From the NCBI RefSeq assembly GCF_000336615.1, contig NZ_AOLW01000006.1, positions 337,350 to 379,859 on the forward strand: a DNA stretch of 42,510 nt, read 5' to 3'. The translations under genes and the position numbers were made by a program. The stretch is from Haloarcula amylolytica JCM 13557 (GTDB lineage: Archaea > Halobacteriota > Halobacteria > Halobacteriales > Haloarculaceae). How positions within the stretch are numbered: position 1 is the first letter of the stretch; each line of letters starts with the position of its first letter. The notes under the pieces are model-generated. The model ran no database searches, was not told the origin of the DNA, and saw only the letters and a list, made by a program, of their open reading frames with translations. This document shows positions 16,181 to 23,917 of this stretch, piece by piece.

Positions 16181-16855
16181 CTACTCCGTCTTCGCGCTGA
16201 GGTCGGCGAAGGCCTGCTGTTCACGGCGCTCCTGGGTCTCCCTGTCGGCGTCGTCCCGCATCCGTGCTTTCAGCACTCGTAGCGCGTCCGTGTCGACGGC
16301 CGCCACTTCCTCGGCGACGGCCCGAGGCTCCGCAGTGACCCGCGAGACAAGCCCCATCTGCAGGGCCGTCTCGGCATCAAGCGTTCGGCCAGAGAGCGCG
16401 ATATCCAGCGCGTCGCCGGTCCCGACGATGTCGGGGAGCCGCGCCGTCCCGCCCCAGGCCCCGAACAGGCCGAGTTTGACCCCGGTTTCGGCCAGCGTTG
16501 CGCCGGGCGTCGCCACCCGGATATCGCAGGCCAGCGCCAGTTCGACGCCGCCGCCCCGCGCCGCGCCGTCGATACCGGCGACGACGGCCCCGTCGTAGGA
16601 TTCGAGCGTCCGAGCGACCCGCTGGCCCAGCGCCGCGAACGCCTCGGCGCGCTCCGAATCGAGGGCCTTGACCTCGTCGAGGTCCGCGCCGGCGCAGAAC
16701 GCCTCGCCAGCGCCGTGGAGGTACAGCACTGGCTCGGTCGCTGACTCGACTGCTGCTTCGAGGTCACGTAGCGCCGTGCTGGTGAGCGCATTGCGCTGGT
16801 CGGGCCGGTCGAGCGTCAGGGTCCGGATACCATCGCCGCTCGTGGTCTGTACCAT
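16181..16855 (-). CDS. enoyl-CoA hydratase/isomerase family protein
   Basis: A 224-residue crotonase-fold protein from ATG 16855 (MVQTTSGDGIRTLTLDRPDQRNALT). Marks: GEAFCAGADLDEVKAL (first oxyanion loop), GAARGGGVELALACDIRVATPGATLAETGVKLGLF (second oxyanion loop and catalytic region), and a shortened helical C-terminus. It hydrates or isomerises acyl-CoA; the substrate is unknown. At 224 residues it is somewhat shorter than the usual 255-260. The frame is open upstream to 17587 only because of the antisense coding bias of the divergent gene. Confidence 0.9.
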   Translation of the reverse strand: MVQTTSGDGIRTLTLDRPDQRNALTSTALRDLEAAVESATEPVLYLHGAGEAFCAGADLDEVKALDSERAEAFAALGQRVARTLESYDGAVVAGIDGAARGGGVELALACDIRVATPGATLAETGVKLGLFGAWGGTARLPDIVGTGDALDIALSGRTLDAETALQMGLVSRVTAEPRAVAEEVAAVDTDALRVLKARMRDDADRETQERREQQAFADLSAKTE

Positions 16856-16915
16856 GCCTGCTGTGACTCTGCGGTTTCCAAAGGTCTTTGCCCTTCCCGT
16901 CGCTAGACCCTCATA

Positions 16916-17572
16916 ATGGAGGAAGTGGCGGCAGTTCGCCGAGCGGCGTTGGCGGCAGTCGACGATGTCGAGCCTGACCGGCTTCACGAGCGGATCGCCG
17001 CTCGCCTGGACGACGCGTCGCTTGCGCCCGGCGTCCTGACGCTCGTCAGCGCGGGCGCGACCAGCGACCCACCGGTCGACCTGGCTGACGGCGTCGCCGA
17101 CCGAGCCGCCGGCGTTCAACTCATCTACGAGGGACTCTCGCTCACTCGCCAACTGGCCCGCGACGACCCTTGGGTCAACGGCGACCGCGACACGGCCGAC
17201 CTGGATATCCTCATCGCGGACATCCTCGTCTCGCGTGGCTTCTACCTGCTCGCCAGGACCGAGGCCGCCGACGCCGCCGTCTCCGTCGTCCGTTCGTTCG
17301 GTCACGACCAGACAGTCCGTCAGACGACCAACGACGACAGTCTCGACACCGCGCTCGAAACTGACATTCTGGAACTCGCCGTGGTCGCCGGCGTCACCGC
17401 CGCCGGCATCCGTCCCACCCCGACACTCCGCGAGTACGCGACTGAACTGGCCGTCGACGGCCTCCCGCCCAACGCCGAGTTGCTCCGTGAGGACGTCGCC
17501 GACGCGCTCCGGGCCCGCGCGGGGGCCGAACAGCCATCCGGCGACGGGACCGAGGCCGCGGCCGACCACTGA
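16916..17572 (+). CDS. conserved haloarchaeal helical protein, possibly a degenerate polyprenyl-synthase fold
   Basis: A 218-residue, apparently all-helical acidic protein, divergent from the enoyl-CoA hydratase gene (60-bp spacer). I do not recognise a function. GVQLIYEGLSLTRQLARDDPW followed by DLDILIADILVSRGFYLLARTEAADAAV loosely recalls the helix pattern of polyprenyl synthetases (substrate helix, then a second Asp-rich region), but the DDxxD motifs are absent, so enzymatic activity is not supported. It is followed 67 bp later by tRNA-Thr. Confidence 0.6.
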   Translation: MEEVAAVRRAALAAVDDVEPDRLHERIAARLDDASLAPGVLTLVSAGATSDPPVDLADGVADRAAGVQLIYEGLSLTRQLARDDPWVNGDRDTADLDILIADILVSRGFYLLARTEAADAAVSVVRSFGHDQTVRQTTNDDSLDTALETDILELAVVAGVTAAGIRPTPTLREYATELAVDGLPPNAELLREDVADALRARAGAEQPSGDGTEAAADH

Positions 17573-17639
17573 TACTAATCGACACACCGGCCCCGAATCG
17601 AAACGACTTTAGACAATTGCCGGATACACATTGATGCGT

Positions 17640-17711
17640 GCCTGGGTAGCTTAGCGGTAAAGCGCGTCCTTGGTAAGGACGAGACCCCGGATTCAAATTC
17701 CGGCCTAGGCT
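17640..17711 (+). tRNA. tRNA-Thr(GGT), integration target
   Basis: A 72-nt cloverleaf. The acceptor GCCTGGG pairs with CCTAGGC (one G-T pair), with discriminator T. The D arm is GCTTAGCGGTAAAGC. The anticodon stem CGTCC/GGACG frames the loop TTGGTAA, anticodon GGT (codon ACC). The T arm is CCGGATTCAAATTCCGG. A T5 run follows at 17711-17715. ACTTTAGA at about 17606-17613 could be its TATA box. Its 3' part is repeated at 19308-19355. Confidence 0.97.
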
Positions 17712-17713
17712 TT

Positions 17714-18068
17714 TTCCTCCGTACACTCCTTGTACGCGCACTTTTCTGGCTACACACTCCTGAACGAAACCCGTTCAAGATTCGCTTCTCTCGCTAAACA
17801 GGGCATCCCTCGCCGTAATGCGATTCGTCAAACTATCAGGACACATAAACTAATTCGCAGACAGCGGCGGATTAGACCCGAAATAGACCGGGGGCGCGTC
17901 CCCTCAAGCGACATCCCGGATTTCGCTAATCCACACTCACAGGACGGACGATGAACCGTAGTCAGGAATGTGATAGAACTGCTCCTTGATGCGGCTATCC
18001 ACGTCGGTTACGCGGTGAGTGAGCCTCCGCCGAAACGACTATTGGTAAGACTAGCGTATTACGTCTAT
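17714..18068. other. non-coding left arm of the mini-element
   Basis: About 355 bp without a convincing gene. A 74-codon frame (17730-17954) has no recognisable product. A short stem (TGAACG 17761-17766 with CGTTCA 17772-17777) is present. Just before the antitoxin start, CGTATTACG (18055-18063) is palindromic around one base and GACTA is repeated at 18037 and 18049. Such sites could bind the RHH antitoxin for autoregulation (inference). Confidence 0.4.
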
Positions 18069-18350
18069 ATGTCTGAAGCAGCTACGAATGATGACGGCGG
18101 GGACGACATCGCCACGGTGAATTTCAAGCTCACCGAGTCGTTCCTCGAACAGATAGACGATACGTGGCAGGGACGTGGGTTCAACAGTCGGAGCGAGTTC
18201 ATCCGGTACACGCTTCGAGACGCCGTTGAGTTCCCGACGTTCGACCGCGACGAACTCGTCGCCCTGCTCGAAGCCGAGGAAGACATCCGCGAGGGACGAA
18301 CGACGAGCGCCGAGGAAGCCCGCGAGCGGTTCGGCACGAGCGATGAGTGA
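18069..18350 (+). CDS. ribbon-helix-helix antitoxin of a RelE-type pair
   Basis: A 93-residue protein from ATG 18069 (MSEAATNDDGG). The RHH/CopG segment is ATVNFKLTESFLEQIDDTWQ followed by GFNSRSEFIRYTLRDAV (about 14-52), giving the beta strand plus two helices that dimerise and bind DNA. The C-terminal acidic helices (LVALLEAEEDIREGRTTSAEEARERFG) are the usual toxin-binding part. It overlaps the toxin start by 8 nt (ATGAGTGA), so the two are translationally coupled. The frame is open to 17970, but the longer N-terminus is unlike the family. It probably represses its own promoter. Confidence 0.88.
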   Translation: MSEAATNDDGGDDIATVNFKLTESFLEQIDDTWQGRGFNSRSEFIRYTLRDAVEFPTFDRDELVALLEAEEDIREGRTTSAEEARERFGTSDE

Positions 18351-18627
18351 CGACGGGTGGACGTGGGAACTCTCCTCGACGGCCGAAGACGACCTCGACG
18401 GACTGTCCCCTACCGACCAAGACCGGATACTCGACAAGCTCGATGAAATCGTCTCCTCGCCGTGGCGCGACCCGCCGGACTACGGTGAGCCGCTCCAGAA
18501 CAGCCCGTACAAGAAGATACGCGTCGGGGAGTTCCGGCTCTCCGTGAGCTTCCGGCAGGACGACCGACGGCTCGTCGTCGCACGTATCAAGCGTCGGGGC
18601 GGCGCGTACACCGCTGACGACGACTAA
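18343..18627 (+). CDS. RelE/ParE superfamily toxin
   Basis: A 94-residue protein: MSDDGWTWELSSTAEDDLDGLSPTDQDRILDKLDEIV, then YGEPLQNSPYKKIRVGEFRLSVSFRQDDRRLVVARIKRRGGAY. This is the RelE fold order, with two N-terminal helices and a beta sheet rich in Arg/Lys at the end. RelE members cleave mRNA on the ribosome, whereas ParE members poison gyrase; the basic R-x-G-x-F-R-L strand favours RelE. It follows the RHH gene with an 8-nt overlap. On a small integrated element such a pair would stabilise it against loss (inference). Confidence 0.86.
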   Translation: MSDDGWTWELSSTAEDDLDGLSPTDQDRILDKLDEIVSSPWRDPPDYGEPLQNSPYKKIRVGEFRLSVSFRQDDRRLVVARIKRRGGAYTADDD

Positions 18628-18820
18628 GTGACGAAAGGCCCTCGATACGGCGAGATACGGGTGAAGGATTCGGTGGATTTGGCCCCGGTAGTCGTCAGTC
18701 GTGAGCCACGTCATCGAGGGAACTGTTCTTTCTGCCCCTCAATGTGGTGAGTAGCTTCGGTAAGTTCGGAGGAAATGCTCCACAATCATTATCTCATCAG
18801 GCATCAACTCATTATGTACG

Positions 18821-18991
18821 ATGAGAATTATTTGGGCACTCGCTGCGGCATACGTTCTTGTTGGACTCGGTCTATTCTATAGTTTAGCGATAGATTCCAG
18901 CGAGCTATTTTTGGGAATGACTGCTCTCATTTATCTTCTAATGAGTCCGTTAGCATATCTTATTTATAAAAAACGAGTGGTAAACGAGTAA
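18821..18991 (+). CDS. 56-residue two-helix membrane protein, AT-rich
   Basis: ATG 18821 to TAA 18991. The product starts MRIIWALAAAYVLVGLGLFY, has a short DSSE turn, and then a second hydrophobic stretch (LGMTALIYLLMSPLAYLIY) with a basic end KKRVVNE. The two helices form a hairpin, with the end charges putting the C-terminus inside. Codon use is markedly AT-rich and unlike the neighbours (ATT, TTT, TTA, AAA), indicating foreign origin. No family is recognised. It may be the cargo of the mini-element; a small membrane-active factor is only one possibility. Confidence 0.6.
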   Translation: MRIIWALAAAYVLVGLGLFYSLAIDSSELFLGMTALIYLLMSPLAYLIYKKRVVNE

Positions 18992-19307
18992 TCGGTCAAT
19001 TCGCACGCTCTACTTTCTAACTGATTCACCACAGCATATCTGAAACGTACATACTATCATCCACGCTCGATGTCGTGGGGCCACACGTATGAACCGCACA
19101 GCACCCCTCACAAATATGGTGTGTCGAGTAGGGCAACGCTCACCCGAACACGTTTGTCGTTTTCCGGTGTCCACAGACGGCATACGGGGCTGAATACCCA
19201 ATTCTTTTATAAGTAGCGTTGCTAATAGAGAGATAAGAAGCACGCAAAGTGGGCGTTTGCGGCAAAGGTAGCCGCTTTCAGGGCCGAAGGCCTCCTCGGT
19301 AAAGCAA
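18992..19307. other. right arm of the mini-element, no gene seen
   Basis: There is no credible coding frame. A 137-codon minus-strand frame (19010-19423) crosses the repeat and looks accidental. TTTTATAAG at 19202-19210 is a strong TATA-like box with no obvious ORF after it, so a short RNA is conceivable. The segment is AT-richer than the flanks. Confidence 0.4.
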
Positions 19308-19355
19308 GTCCTTGGTAAGGACGAGACCCCGGATTCAAATTCCGGCCTAGGCTTT
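19308..19355 (+). repeat. attachment-site copy of the tRNA-Thr 3' part
   Basis: Identical over 48 bp to 17666-17713 (anticodon stem to 2 nt past the discriminator). It lacks the acceptor 5' strand and the D arm, so it is not a functional tRNA gene. It marks the distal junction of the integrated element. From here to 19516 no gene is seen. Confidence 0.88.
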
Positions 19356-19516
19356 CTACAACGAATTAACTGTACAGAGCGACGGGACTCCGTGATCTGG
19401 TGAGGCAATAGCGGCAGTTGCAAGCCCGAAATTGCACCGAAGCGTGGAATCCCCGAAACCTTCAGTTCTGCTGACTGCTTGCAAAGGGATATACCGCTGT
19501 AGGCCTAACAGTGCAT

Positions 19517-19756
19517 GTGAGTACCACACACGACGAGGCGGCAGATGCGGTATCGCAAGCCGAGAACGGCCGCGCCATGGGGCCCGCCGCGCTGGCGTCC
19601 GTCGCGTCCGTTGCCCTGGCGCTGTACTTCTACTACGTCCGGGGTGACAAACAGCGGGGCCAGTTCATCGGTCTCTGGCCCGCGACTATTCTCAGTCTCG
19701 CTGCATACCTCAAACTCGGCGAAATCAAACGGCTTCTCGAAGAGGGCGCTGACTGA
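19517..19756 (+). CDS. small two-helix membrane protein
   Basis: 79 residues if read from GTG 19517 (VSTTHDEAADAVSQ); an in-frame GTG at 19511 would add two. Hydrophobic segments ALASVASVALALYFYYV and FIGLWPATILSLAAYLKLG are separated by a basic loop RGDKQRGQ, so the loop is probably cytoplasmic. GC-rich codon use is like the chromosome, unlike the 56-residue protein in the element. No family is recognised. It is the first of three small membrane-protein genes in a row. Confidence 0.65.
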   Translation: MSTTHDEAADAVSQAENGRAMGPAALASVASVALALYFYYVRGDKQRGQFIGLWPATILSLAAYLKLGEIKRLLEEGAD

Positions 19757-19834
19757 ACAGGAACTGACGCCGGATTCCGCCGTGGTATCGAGTCACAACT
19801 AGCCGGCCGTCCGACCAGCCACCACTATCGACAC

Positions 19835-20074
19835 ATGCGCTCAACCCTCGCCCAGACCATCACACGCCTCGACCTCGATACCAGAATCCAGTACGGACTG
19901 ATGCTCCTCTTCGGAGGACTCTGCCTGCTAGCGGCGGTTGCCCCGCTTGCCACCCTCACGAAAGCCGTAATCGTCTCCGCCCTGTTCGGCTTCACCGGCG
20001 GACTCTGGGTGTCTCACCTCGTGCAGATCATTCAACGGGCCGCGGCAACGGCACAGTCCGAGGCCGAGCAATGA
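19835..20074 (+). CDS. small membrane protein, coupled to the next gene
   Basis: A 79-residue protein beginning MRSTLAQTITRLDLDTRIQY. Two helices, LMLLFGGLCLLAAVAPLATL and AVIVSALFGFTGGLWVSHLVQII, are followed by a polar tail. Its stop overlaps the next start by 4 nt (ATGA at 20071), so the pair is co-translated. No known family is recognised; a two-subunit membrane complex with the next product is an inference from coupling. Confidence 0.68.
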   Translation: MRSTLAQTITRLDLDTRIQYGLMLLFGGLCLLAAVAPLATLTKAVIVSALFGFTGGLWVSHLVQIIQRAAATAQSEAEQ

Positions 20075-20346
20075 CCGAAGACGTTGCCGAGGACCCCCCA
20101 CAGACCTCTGGCTTCCTCGCCGGACTCGAATTCCTCACCGGAGACGACCCCAGCGCCGGTTCGTTCCTGCTGGTCGTCGGGATGGTCACCTGCGTCTTCA
20201 TTGCCGCGTTCCAGTTCACGCTGAACCCTCCGATATCGACACTGCTTACGGGGCTCGTCCTGGTCATCGCCGTCATCAGCTTCATCATGGGCGCGGTGCT
20301 GGATATGCTCAATTACTTCGACACGCCGCGGAATCTCGAACGCTGA
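20071..20346 (+). CDS. small membrane protein, partner of the upstream gene
   Basis: A 91-residue protein: a polar N-terminus (MTEDVAEDPPQTSGFLAGLE), then helices SFLLVVGMVTCVFIAAFQF and ISTLLTGLVLVIAVISFIMGAVLDML, then a short DTPRNLER end. Translation is coupled to the upstream ORF by a 4-nt overlap. No function is recognised. It converges on the thioesterase gene with a 56-bp gap. Confidence 0.68.
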   Translation: MTEDVAEDPPQTSGFLAGLEFLTGDDPSAGSFLLVVGMVTCVFIAAFQFTLNPPISTLLTGLVLVIAVISFIMGAVLDMLNYFDTPRNLER

Positions 20347-20402
20347 GTCCAGAGCGCGAACGTACCCGGTCCCCAGCGATGCTCTGCTATGGCTCGTTCT
20401 GG

Positions 20403-20843
20403 CTACCGCTCTGGCTCTTCTGCGAGCGCCGTCTCGCGCAACTGCTTGCACGCCTCGCTTTCGGCCGTCAGCTCGGGGACAGGCGTCGGTTTGCCGTCGT
20501 CGACAGCGACGAAGGTGGCGTAGGCGCTCGTCGTTTCCTCCGTTTCGCCCGTGTGTGGGGCCTCGCGGGCGACTTCGATTCGAACCCGGACGCTGGTCCG
20601 GCCGGTCGCGTAGGCGTATGACTCGATGAGCGCGGTGTCACCGATGGGTATCGGGCGCTCGAAGTCGACGCGAGACATCTGTGCGGTCACGCAGGACTCC
20701 CTGGCGGCCCGCATGGCAGACATCGCCCCGATCTCGTCCATCCACTTCATCACGATTCCCCCGTGGGCGCTGTTGTAGTTGTTCGCGTGGGTCGGCTGGA
20801 CGCGCTCCCGGTTGACGATATGGGTATCGGCGATGGTCGGCAT
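20403..20843 (-). CDS. hotdog-fold acyl-CoA thioesterase
   Basis: A 146-residue protein. The N-terminal RVQPTHANNYNSAHGGIVMKWMDE is the acyl-CoA hydrolase (YciA/BFIT-like) active-site helix with its Asn and Asp, and AHGG is at the helix start. RVDFERPIPIGD and the paired strands IESYAYATGRTSVRVRIEVARE with YATFVAVDD complete the fold. It hydrolyses acyl-CoA to free acid and CoA; chain-length preference is unknown. It is monocistronic and probably housekeeping. Confidence 0.92.
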   Translation of the reverse strand: MPTIADTHIVNRERVQPTHANNYNSAHGGIVMKWMDEIGAMSAMRAARESCVTAQMSRVDFERPIPIGDTALIESYAYATGRTSVRVRIEVAREAPHTGETEETTSAYATFVAVDDGKPTPVPELTAESEACKQLRETALAEEPER

Positions 20844-20970
20844 ACCGTCTCGTAGAGCGTGTTTCGGGAAAACGGTGTGGTGCGCCGCTGACGGGATTCA
20901 GCAGTGACCGTACGCACTCATACTGTCGCCGTGGCTCGCAATCGCCAGCCAGACAGCTGATTTACCGGAC

Positions 20971-21519
20971 TTACCCGGTGAACTGGTGATATTCGAGGCC
21001 TTTGTGCTTCATCTCGTTGTGCTTGCGTTCGAGGAACGAGTAGACGGAGCCGTGGGGAGCCCCGTCCAGAATCATCTCGGCGGCCTCTCGCACGGCGTCG
21101 ACCTGCTCCGGGCCGCCGATGATGCCCAGCGTCGAGCCGTAGATGACGACGGCCGCGCCGGAGAGTTCCTGCATGAGTTCCCGCGTCCGGCCGCCCTCAC
21201 CGATGAGCCGGCCCTTCTGGCGGCGGAAGTCGTTCTTGTTTCGGGAGGCGGCCTCGATGTCGATGAGTTCGAACATCATCATATCGTCCTCGAGCAGCGC
21301 CAGCGCGTCGTCGGGCGCGAACCCGCGGCCGATGGCCTTCACGATGTCGGGGCCTTTCAGCGCCGTCACGGGGTCGCCGACGGACTCGACTTTCACCGTG
21401 CCGTCCTCGGAATCGATATCCAGCCGGACCTCTGCGCGCTCCTCGATCTCGCGCATGGTCTCACCTCCCTCGCCGATCAACACACCGATACGGTCCTGCG
21501 GAATCTTCACGTGTTGCAT
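20971..21519 (-). CDS. KH-domain protein of the Dim2/Pno1 family
   Basis: A 182-residue protein with two KH modules. The first GxxG loop is IGEGGETM (15-22) and the second LIGEGGRTRELM (about 105-116), ending SVYSFLERKHNEMKHKGLEYHQF. Archaeal Dim2 homologues bind the 3' end of 16S rRNA and assist late small-subunit maturation, and contact aIF2alpha in some species. In many archaea this gene follows aIF1A and rio1; here a histidine kinase lies between. The start is ATG 21519 (MQHVKIPQDRIGVLIG). Confidence 0.92.
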   Translation of the reverse strand: MQHVKIPQDRIGVLIGEGGETMREIEERAEVRLDIDSEDGTVKVESVGDPVTALKGPDIVKAIGRGFAPDDALALLEDDMMMFELIDIEAASRNKNDFRRQKGRLIGEGGRTRELMQELSGAAVVIYGSTLGIIGGPEQVDAVREAAEMILDGAPHGSVYSFLERKHNEMKHKGLEYHQFTG

Positions 21520-21614
21520 AAGTATACCTCTCTGTAGGAGGGTCTGCCTGTTTAAAACTTCGGCAGTCGCGTGACTGTAAGATGCCGGGCGCCCGTCCGC
21601 CGGCAGAAGCCATT

Positions 21615-22664
21615 TCAGTCCAGGAACTCGACGCCGGTAATTTCGAACCGCGCGCCGCCCGTGTCGCTGTCGGTGACGAGGATGTCCCAGCCGTGTGCGC
21701 CCGCGATGGTCCGGACAATCGAGAGCCCGTAGCCGCTGCCGTCTTCGGCAGTCGTGAAGCCGTGGTCGAACACGTCGTCCTGATTGTCGGCCGGGATGCC
21801 GGGGCCGTCGTCCTCGACGTAGAAGCCGTGGTCCAGCGGGCCGACGCGGACGATAACGGCTCCGTCGCCGTGTCGGATGCTGTTCTGAAAGAGGTTCTCG
21901 AACAGTTCGATGAGGCGGTCGGCGTCGGCGCTCACCGGGCCGACGTGGTCGTAGTGGAGCGTGGCTCGCTCGGTGGTTCCGCCGGCCCCCTCCCAGGCGG
22001 TGTCGACGACGTCCTTGACGTTCGTCGTTTCCGGATCGGTGACGACGTTGCCCTGCTTGGCGACAGAGAGCAGGTCATCGACGAGGCGGGCCATCCTGTC
22101 GCTCGTCTCTTCGAGCGCGTCGAGGTGTTCCTCGTCACCGGTTTCGCGGGCCAGATGCACCCGTGAGGAGATGACGCTGAGTGGGCTCCGCAGGTCGTGG
22201 GCGAGGATATCCGTGAACTCCTTGAGCCGGTCGTTCTGGCGTTCGAGCATCTTGTCGTACTGGTGTTTCTCGGTCGTGTCCTGGCTGACTGCGACGAACC
22301 CTTCGGATTCCCCATCTTCGAGCGGTGAGAGCGAGAGTGTCGCCCAGAACACCGACCCGTCAGCCTGTCGGTGCCAGTGCTGTGTCTCGATGGGCTCGTC
22401 CACCGCCTCCGCCAGAAGTGATTCGACGGTCGTCTCCATCTCCTCGGGGTCGGCAAACAGCATGTCGACGTGGTGGCCGACCGCCGCGTCCCGGTCGTAG
22501 CCGTACAGCGTCGCTGCCGGGTCGGGCCAGGTCGTGATGGTGCCATCAGCGTCGAGCATGAACACCGCATGCGAGGACAGTCCCTCGATGAGGCGCTCAG
22601 ACACCGAGGCGTCGCTGTTCGCGGTCTGCTGATCCGAACTGCTGTCTGATGGGGTGGTGTCCAT
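21615..22664 (-). CDS. soluble PAS-domain sensor histidine kinase
   Basis: 349 residues from MDTTPSDSSSDQQ. A PAS domain (about 25-135: SHAVFMLDADGTITTW..., ending GFVAVSQDTTEKHQ), then the HisKA H-box FTDILAHDLRSPLSV with His at 156, then HATPase_c with ENLFQNSIRHG (N box), VEDDGPGIP (G1) and GSGYGLSIVRTIAGAHGW (G2). No transmembrane helix and no receiver, so it is a cytosolic orphan kinase. A TATATATA box at 22739-22746 would start transcription near 22716, so the in-frame ATG 22709 or GTG 22718 are rival starts that add an odd Cys-containing segment. Confidence 0.92.
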   Translation of the reverse strand: MDTTPSDSSSDQQTANSDASVSERLIEGLSSHAVFMLDADGTITTWPDPAATLYGYDRDAAVGHHVDMLFADPEEMETTVESLLAEAVDEPIETQHWHRQADGSVFWATLSLSPLEDGESEGFVAVSQDTTEKHQYDKMLERQNDRLKEFTDILAHDLRSPLSVISSRVHLARETGDEEHLDALEETSDRMARLVDDLLSVAKQGNVVTDPETTNVKDVVDTAWEGAGGTTERATLHYDHVGPVSADADRLIELFENLFQNSIRHGDGAVIVRVGPLDHGFYVEDDGPGIPADNQDDVFDHGFTTAEDGSGYGLSIVRTIAGAHGWDILVTDSDTGGARFEITGVEFLD

Positions 22665-22940
22665 CAGCCGCACCTGCTTGGAACAGGCCAGCGCCGACTC
22701 ACACAGCATGGGTAGCACTGTGACAGGTCATCCATGTGTATATATACGCCCTCTAACATTTTACGTACCGTGGTTTTCACAGTCAAACCGGGTTGTGAGG
22801 AAGCGGGTAACAACGGCAGTGTGCTGCGGTTTGTCTGCCGGAACTCAGTGCCATGGGTGATAATGGCTACAATTCACATATCGCCGCTGCGATAAGATTC
22901 TACCCCCCCAAAAAACATCACGCGAACAGAACGCTGGTGG

Positions 22941-23876
22941 TTACTCGTCGTCACGACGGTCGGCTGGCGTCCCCTGCGGGACGGCGTCGTCGTCGCTCCC
23001 CGGGGCGGTGTCGTCCTTGTCCTTCGGTGTCGCGTACTCCCGGACGTACGCGAGCAGGTCCTCGGGCGCAGCGTCGACGCCCTGTCTGGCGAAGAAGTTC
23101 GCGACGTTGCGGCAGTCCCGTTCGAGGAAATCGTCGGCGTTGGGGTGGTGGATGGTCACCGCCTGGCCCAGGTCGATGATGTACAGTTGGCCCTCGTGGA
23201 AGACGATGTTGTACTCCGAGAGGTCGCCGTGGACGAGGCCGGCGTCGTACAGTCGGCGGGTGTACTCCTTGACGACCTCGTAGGCCGTCTCCGGGTTCTC
23301 GATGTGGACCTCGCTGAGACGTTTGCTGCGGCCTTCTTCGGTTCCGAGGTACTCCATCACGAGGACGTTCCGCTCGACGGCGATGGGCTCCGGCGTGCGG
23401 ACGCCCGCTCGTCGGGCGCGCTTGAGATTCGAGGACTCCTTGCGGACCCACGCGGTGACGACCTTCTTCTTGTCCGAGCCGATGCCCTCGAACCGGGGGT
23501 CGCCGTCGAGATAGCTCCGCATGTCCTTGAAATCGGAGGCGTTGATGCGGTACACTTTGACGGCGACCTCCTTGTCGCCAGAGAGTGCGGTGTAGACGTT
23601 GGCCTCTTTTCCGGTCGAGATTGGGCCACCGAAGGCGTCGATGTGGCCGTCCTGCACGAGCTTGTACAGCGCGCCGTAGGTGGCGTCGTCGAAGACGCTG
23701 GCCTCGACCTTGAACTGGTCGGCGTCCTTGATGCGCTCGCGGAACTCGCTGAACTCGCGGTCCCGCTTGCGGGCGATGCGGTCGGCTTCCGTGTCGGAGA
23801 CGTCGACCTCTTCCCATTCGTCACCCGGTGAGTCAACGTCGTCCGTATCGAGCAGGCCGAACTGCCCCTCGGTCAC
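22941..23876 (-). CDS. rio1: RIO1 family serine protein kinase
   Basis: A 311-residue atypical kinase/ATPase for 30S maturation. RIO signatures: the glycine-loop equivalent STGKEANVY (87-95), AVKVYRI with the catalytic Lys (107), the flexible loop KVVTAWVRKESSNLKRARRAG, the hinge VMEYLG, the catalytic loop LVHGDLSEYN (214-223), and the metal-binding IDLGQAV (234-240). It has an acidic N-terminus and a disordered acidic tail. It lies 41 bp downstream of aIF1A on the same strand, a conserved archaeal pairing linking initiation and subunit assembly. Confidence 0.96.
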   Translation of the reverse strand: MTEGQFGLLDTDDVDSPGDEWEEVDVSDTEADRIARKRDREFSEFRERIKDADQFKVEASVFDDATYGALYKLVQDGHIDAFGGPISTGKEANVYTALSGDKEVAVKVYRINASDFKDMRSYLDGDPRFEGIGSDKKKVVTAWVRKESSNLKRARRAGVRTPEPIAVERNVLVMEYLGTEEGRSKRLSEVHIENPETAYEVVKEYTRRLYDAGLVHGDLSEYNIVFHEGQLYIIDLGQAVTIHHPNADDFLERDCRNVANFFARQGVDAAPEDLLAYVREYATPKDKDDTAPGSDDDAVPQGTPADRRDDE

Positions 23877-23917
23877 GCTTTTGCCTCCGTCGAGCCCGCG
23901 GCCAGATACATGTCAGG

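Larger units (their letters stand above)
17666..19355. mobile_element. 1.64-kb integrated mini-element bounded by tRNA-Thr 3' repeats
   Basis: The anticodon-to-3' part of tRNA-Thr (17666-17713) is repeated exactly at 19308-19355 (48 of 48 bp). With two mismatches the match extends 11 bp further 5' (17655/19297). The offset is 1642 bp. This is the signature of tyrosine-recombinase integration into a tRNA gene. The interior carries an RHH antitoxin, a RelE toxin and an AT-rich small membrane protein, but no integrase, so the element is either a deletion relic or is mobilised in trans. Confidence 0.82.

Noticed and set aside
16856-17587. Upstream extension of the enoyl-CoA hydratase frame (total 468 codons)
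   Set aside because: It covers the divergent gene at 16916-17572. The crotonase fold starts at ATG 16855.
17730-17954. 74-codon plus frame in the left arm of the mini-element, considered as an integrase remnant
   Set aside because: No R..H.R..Y recombinase motif or any recognisable domain.
19010-19423. 137-codon minus-strand frame across the att repeat
   Set aside because: It runs through a tRNA-derived sequence and both sides of an integration junction; Cys/Arg-rich, non-halophilic composition, no motif.
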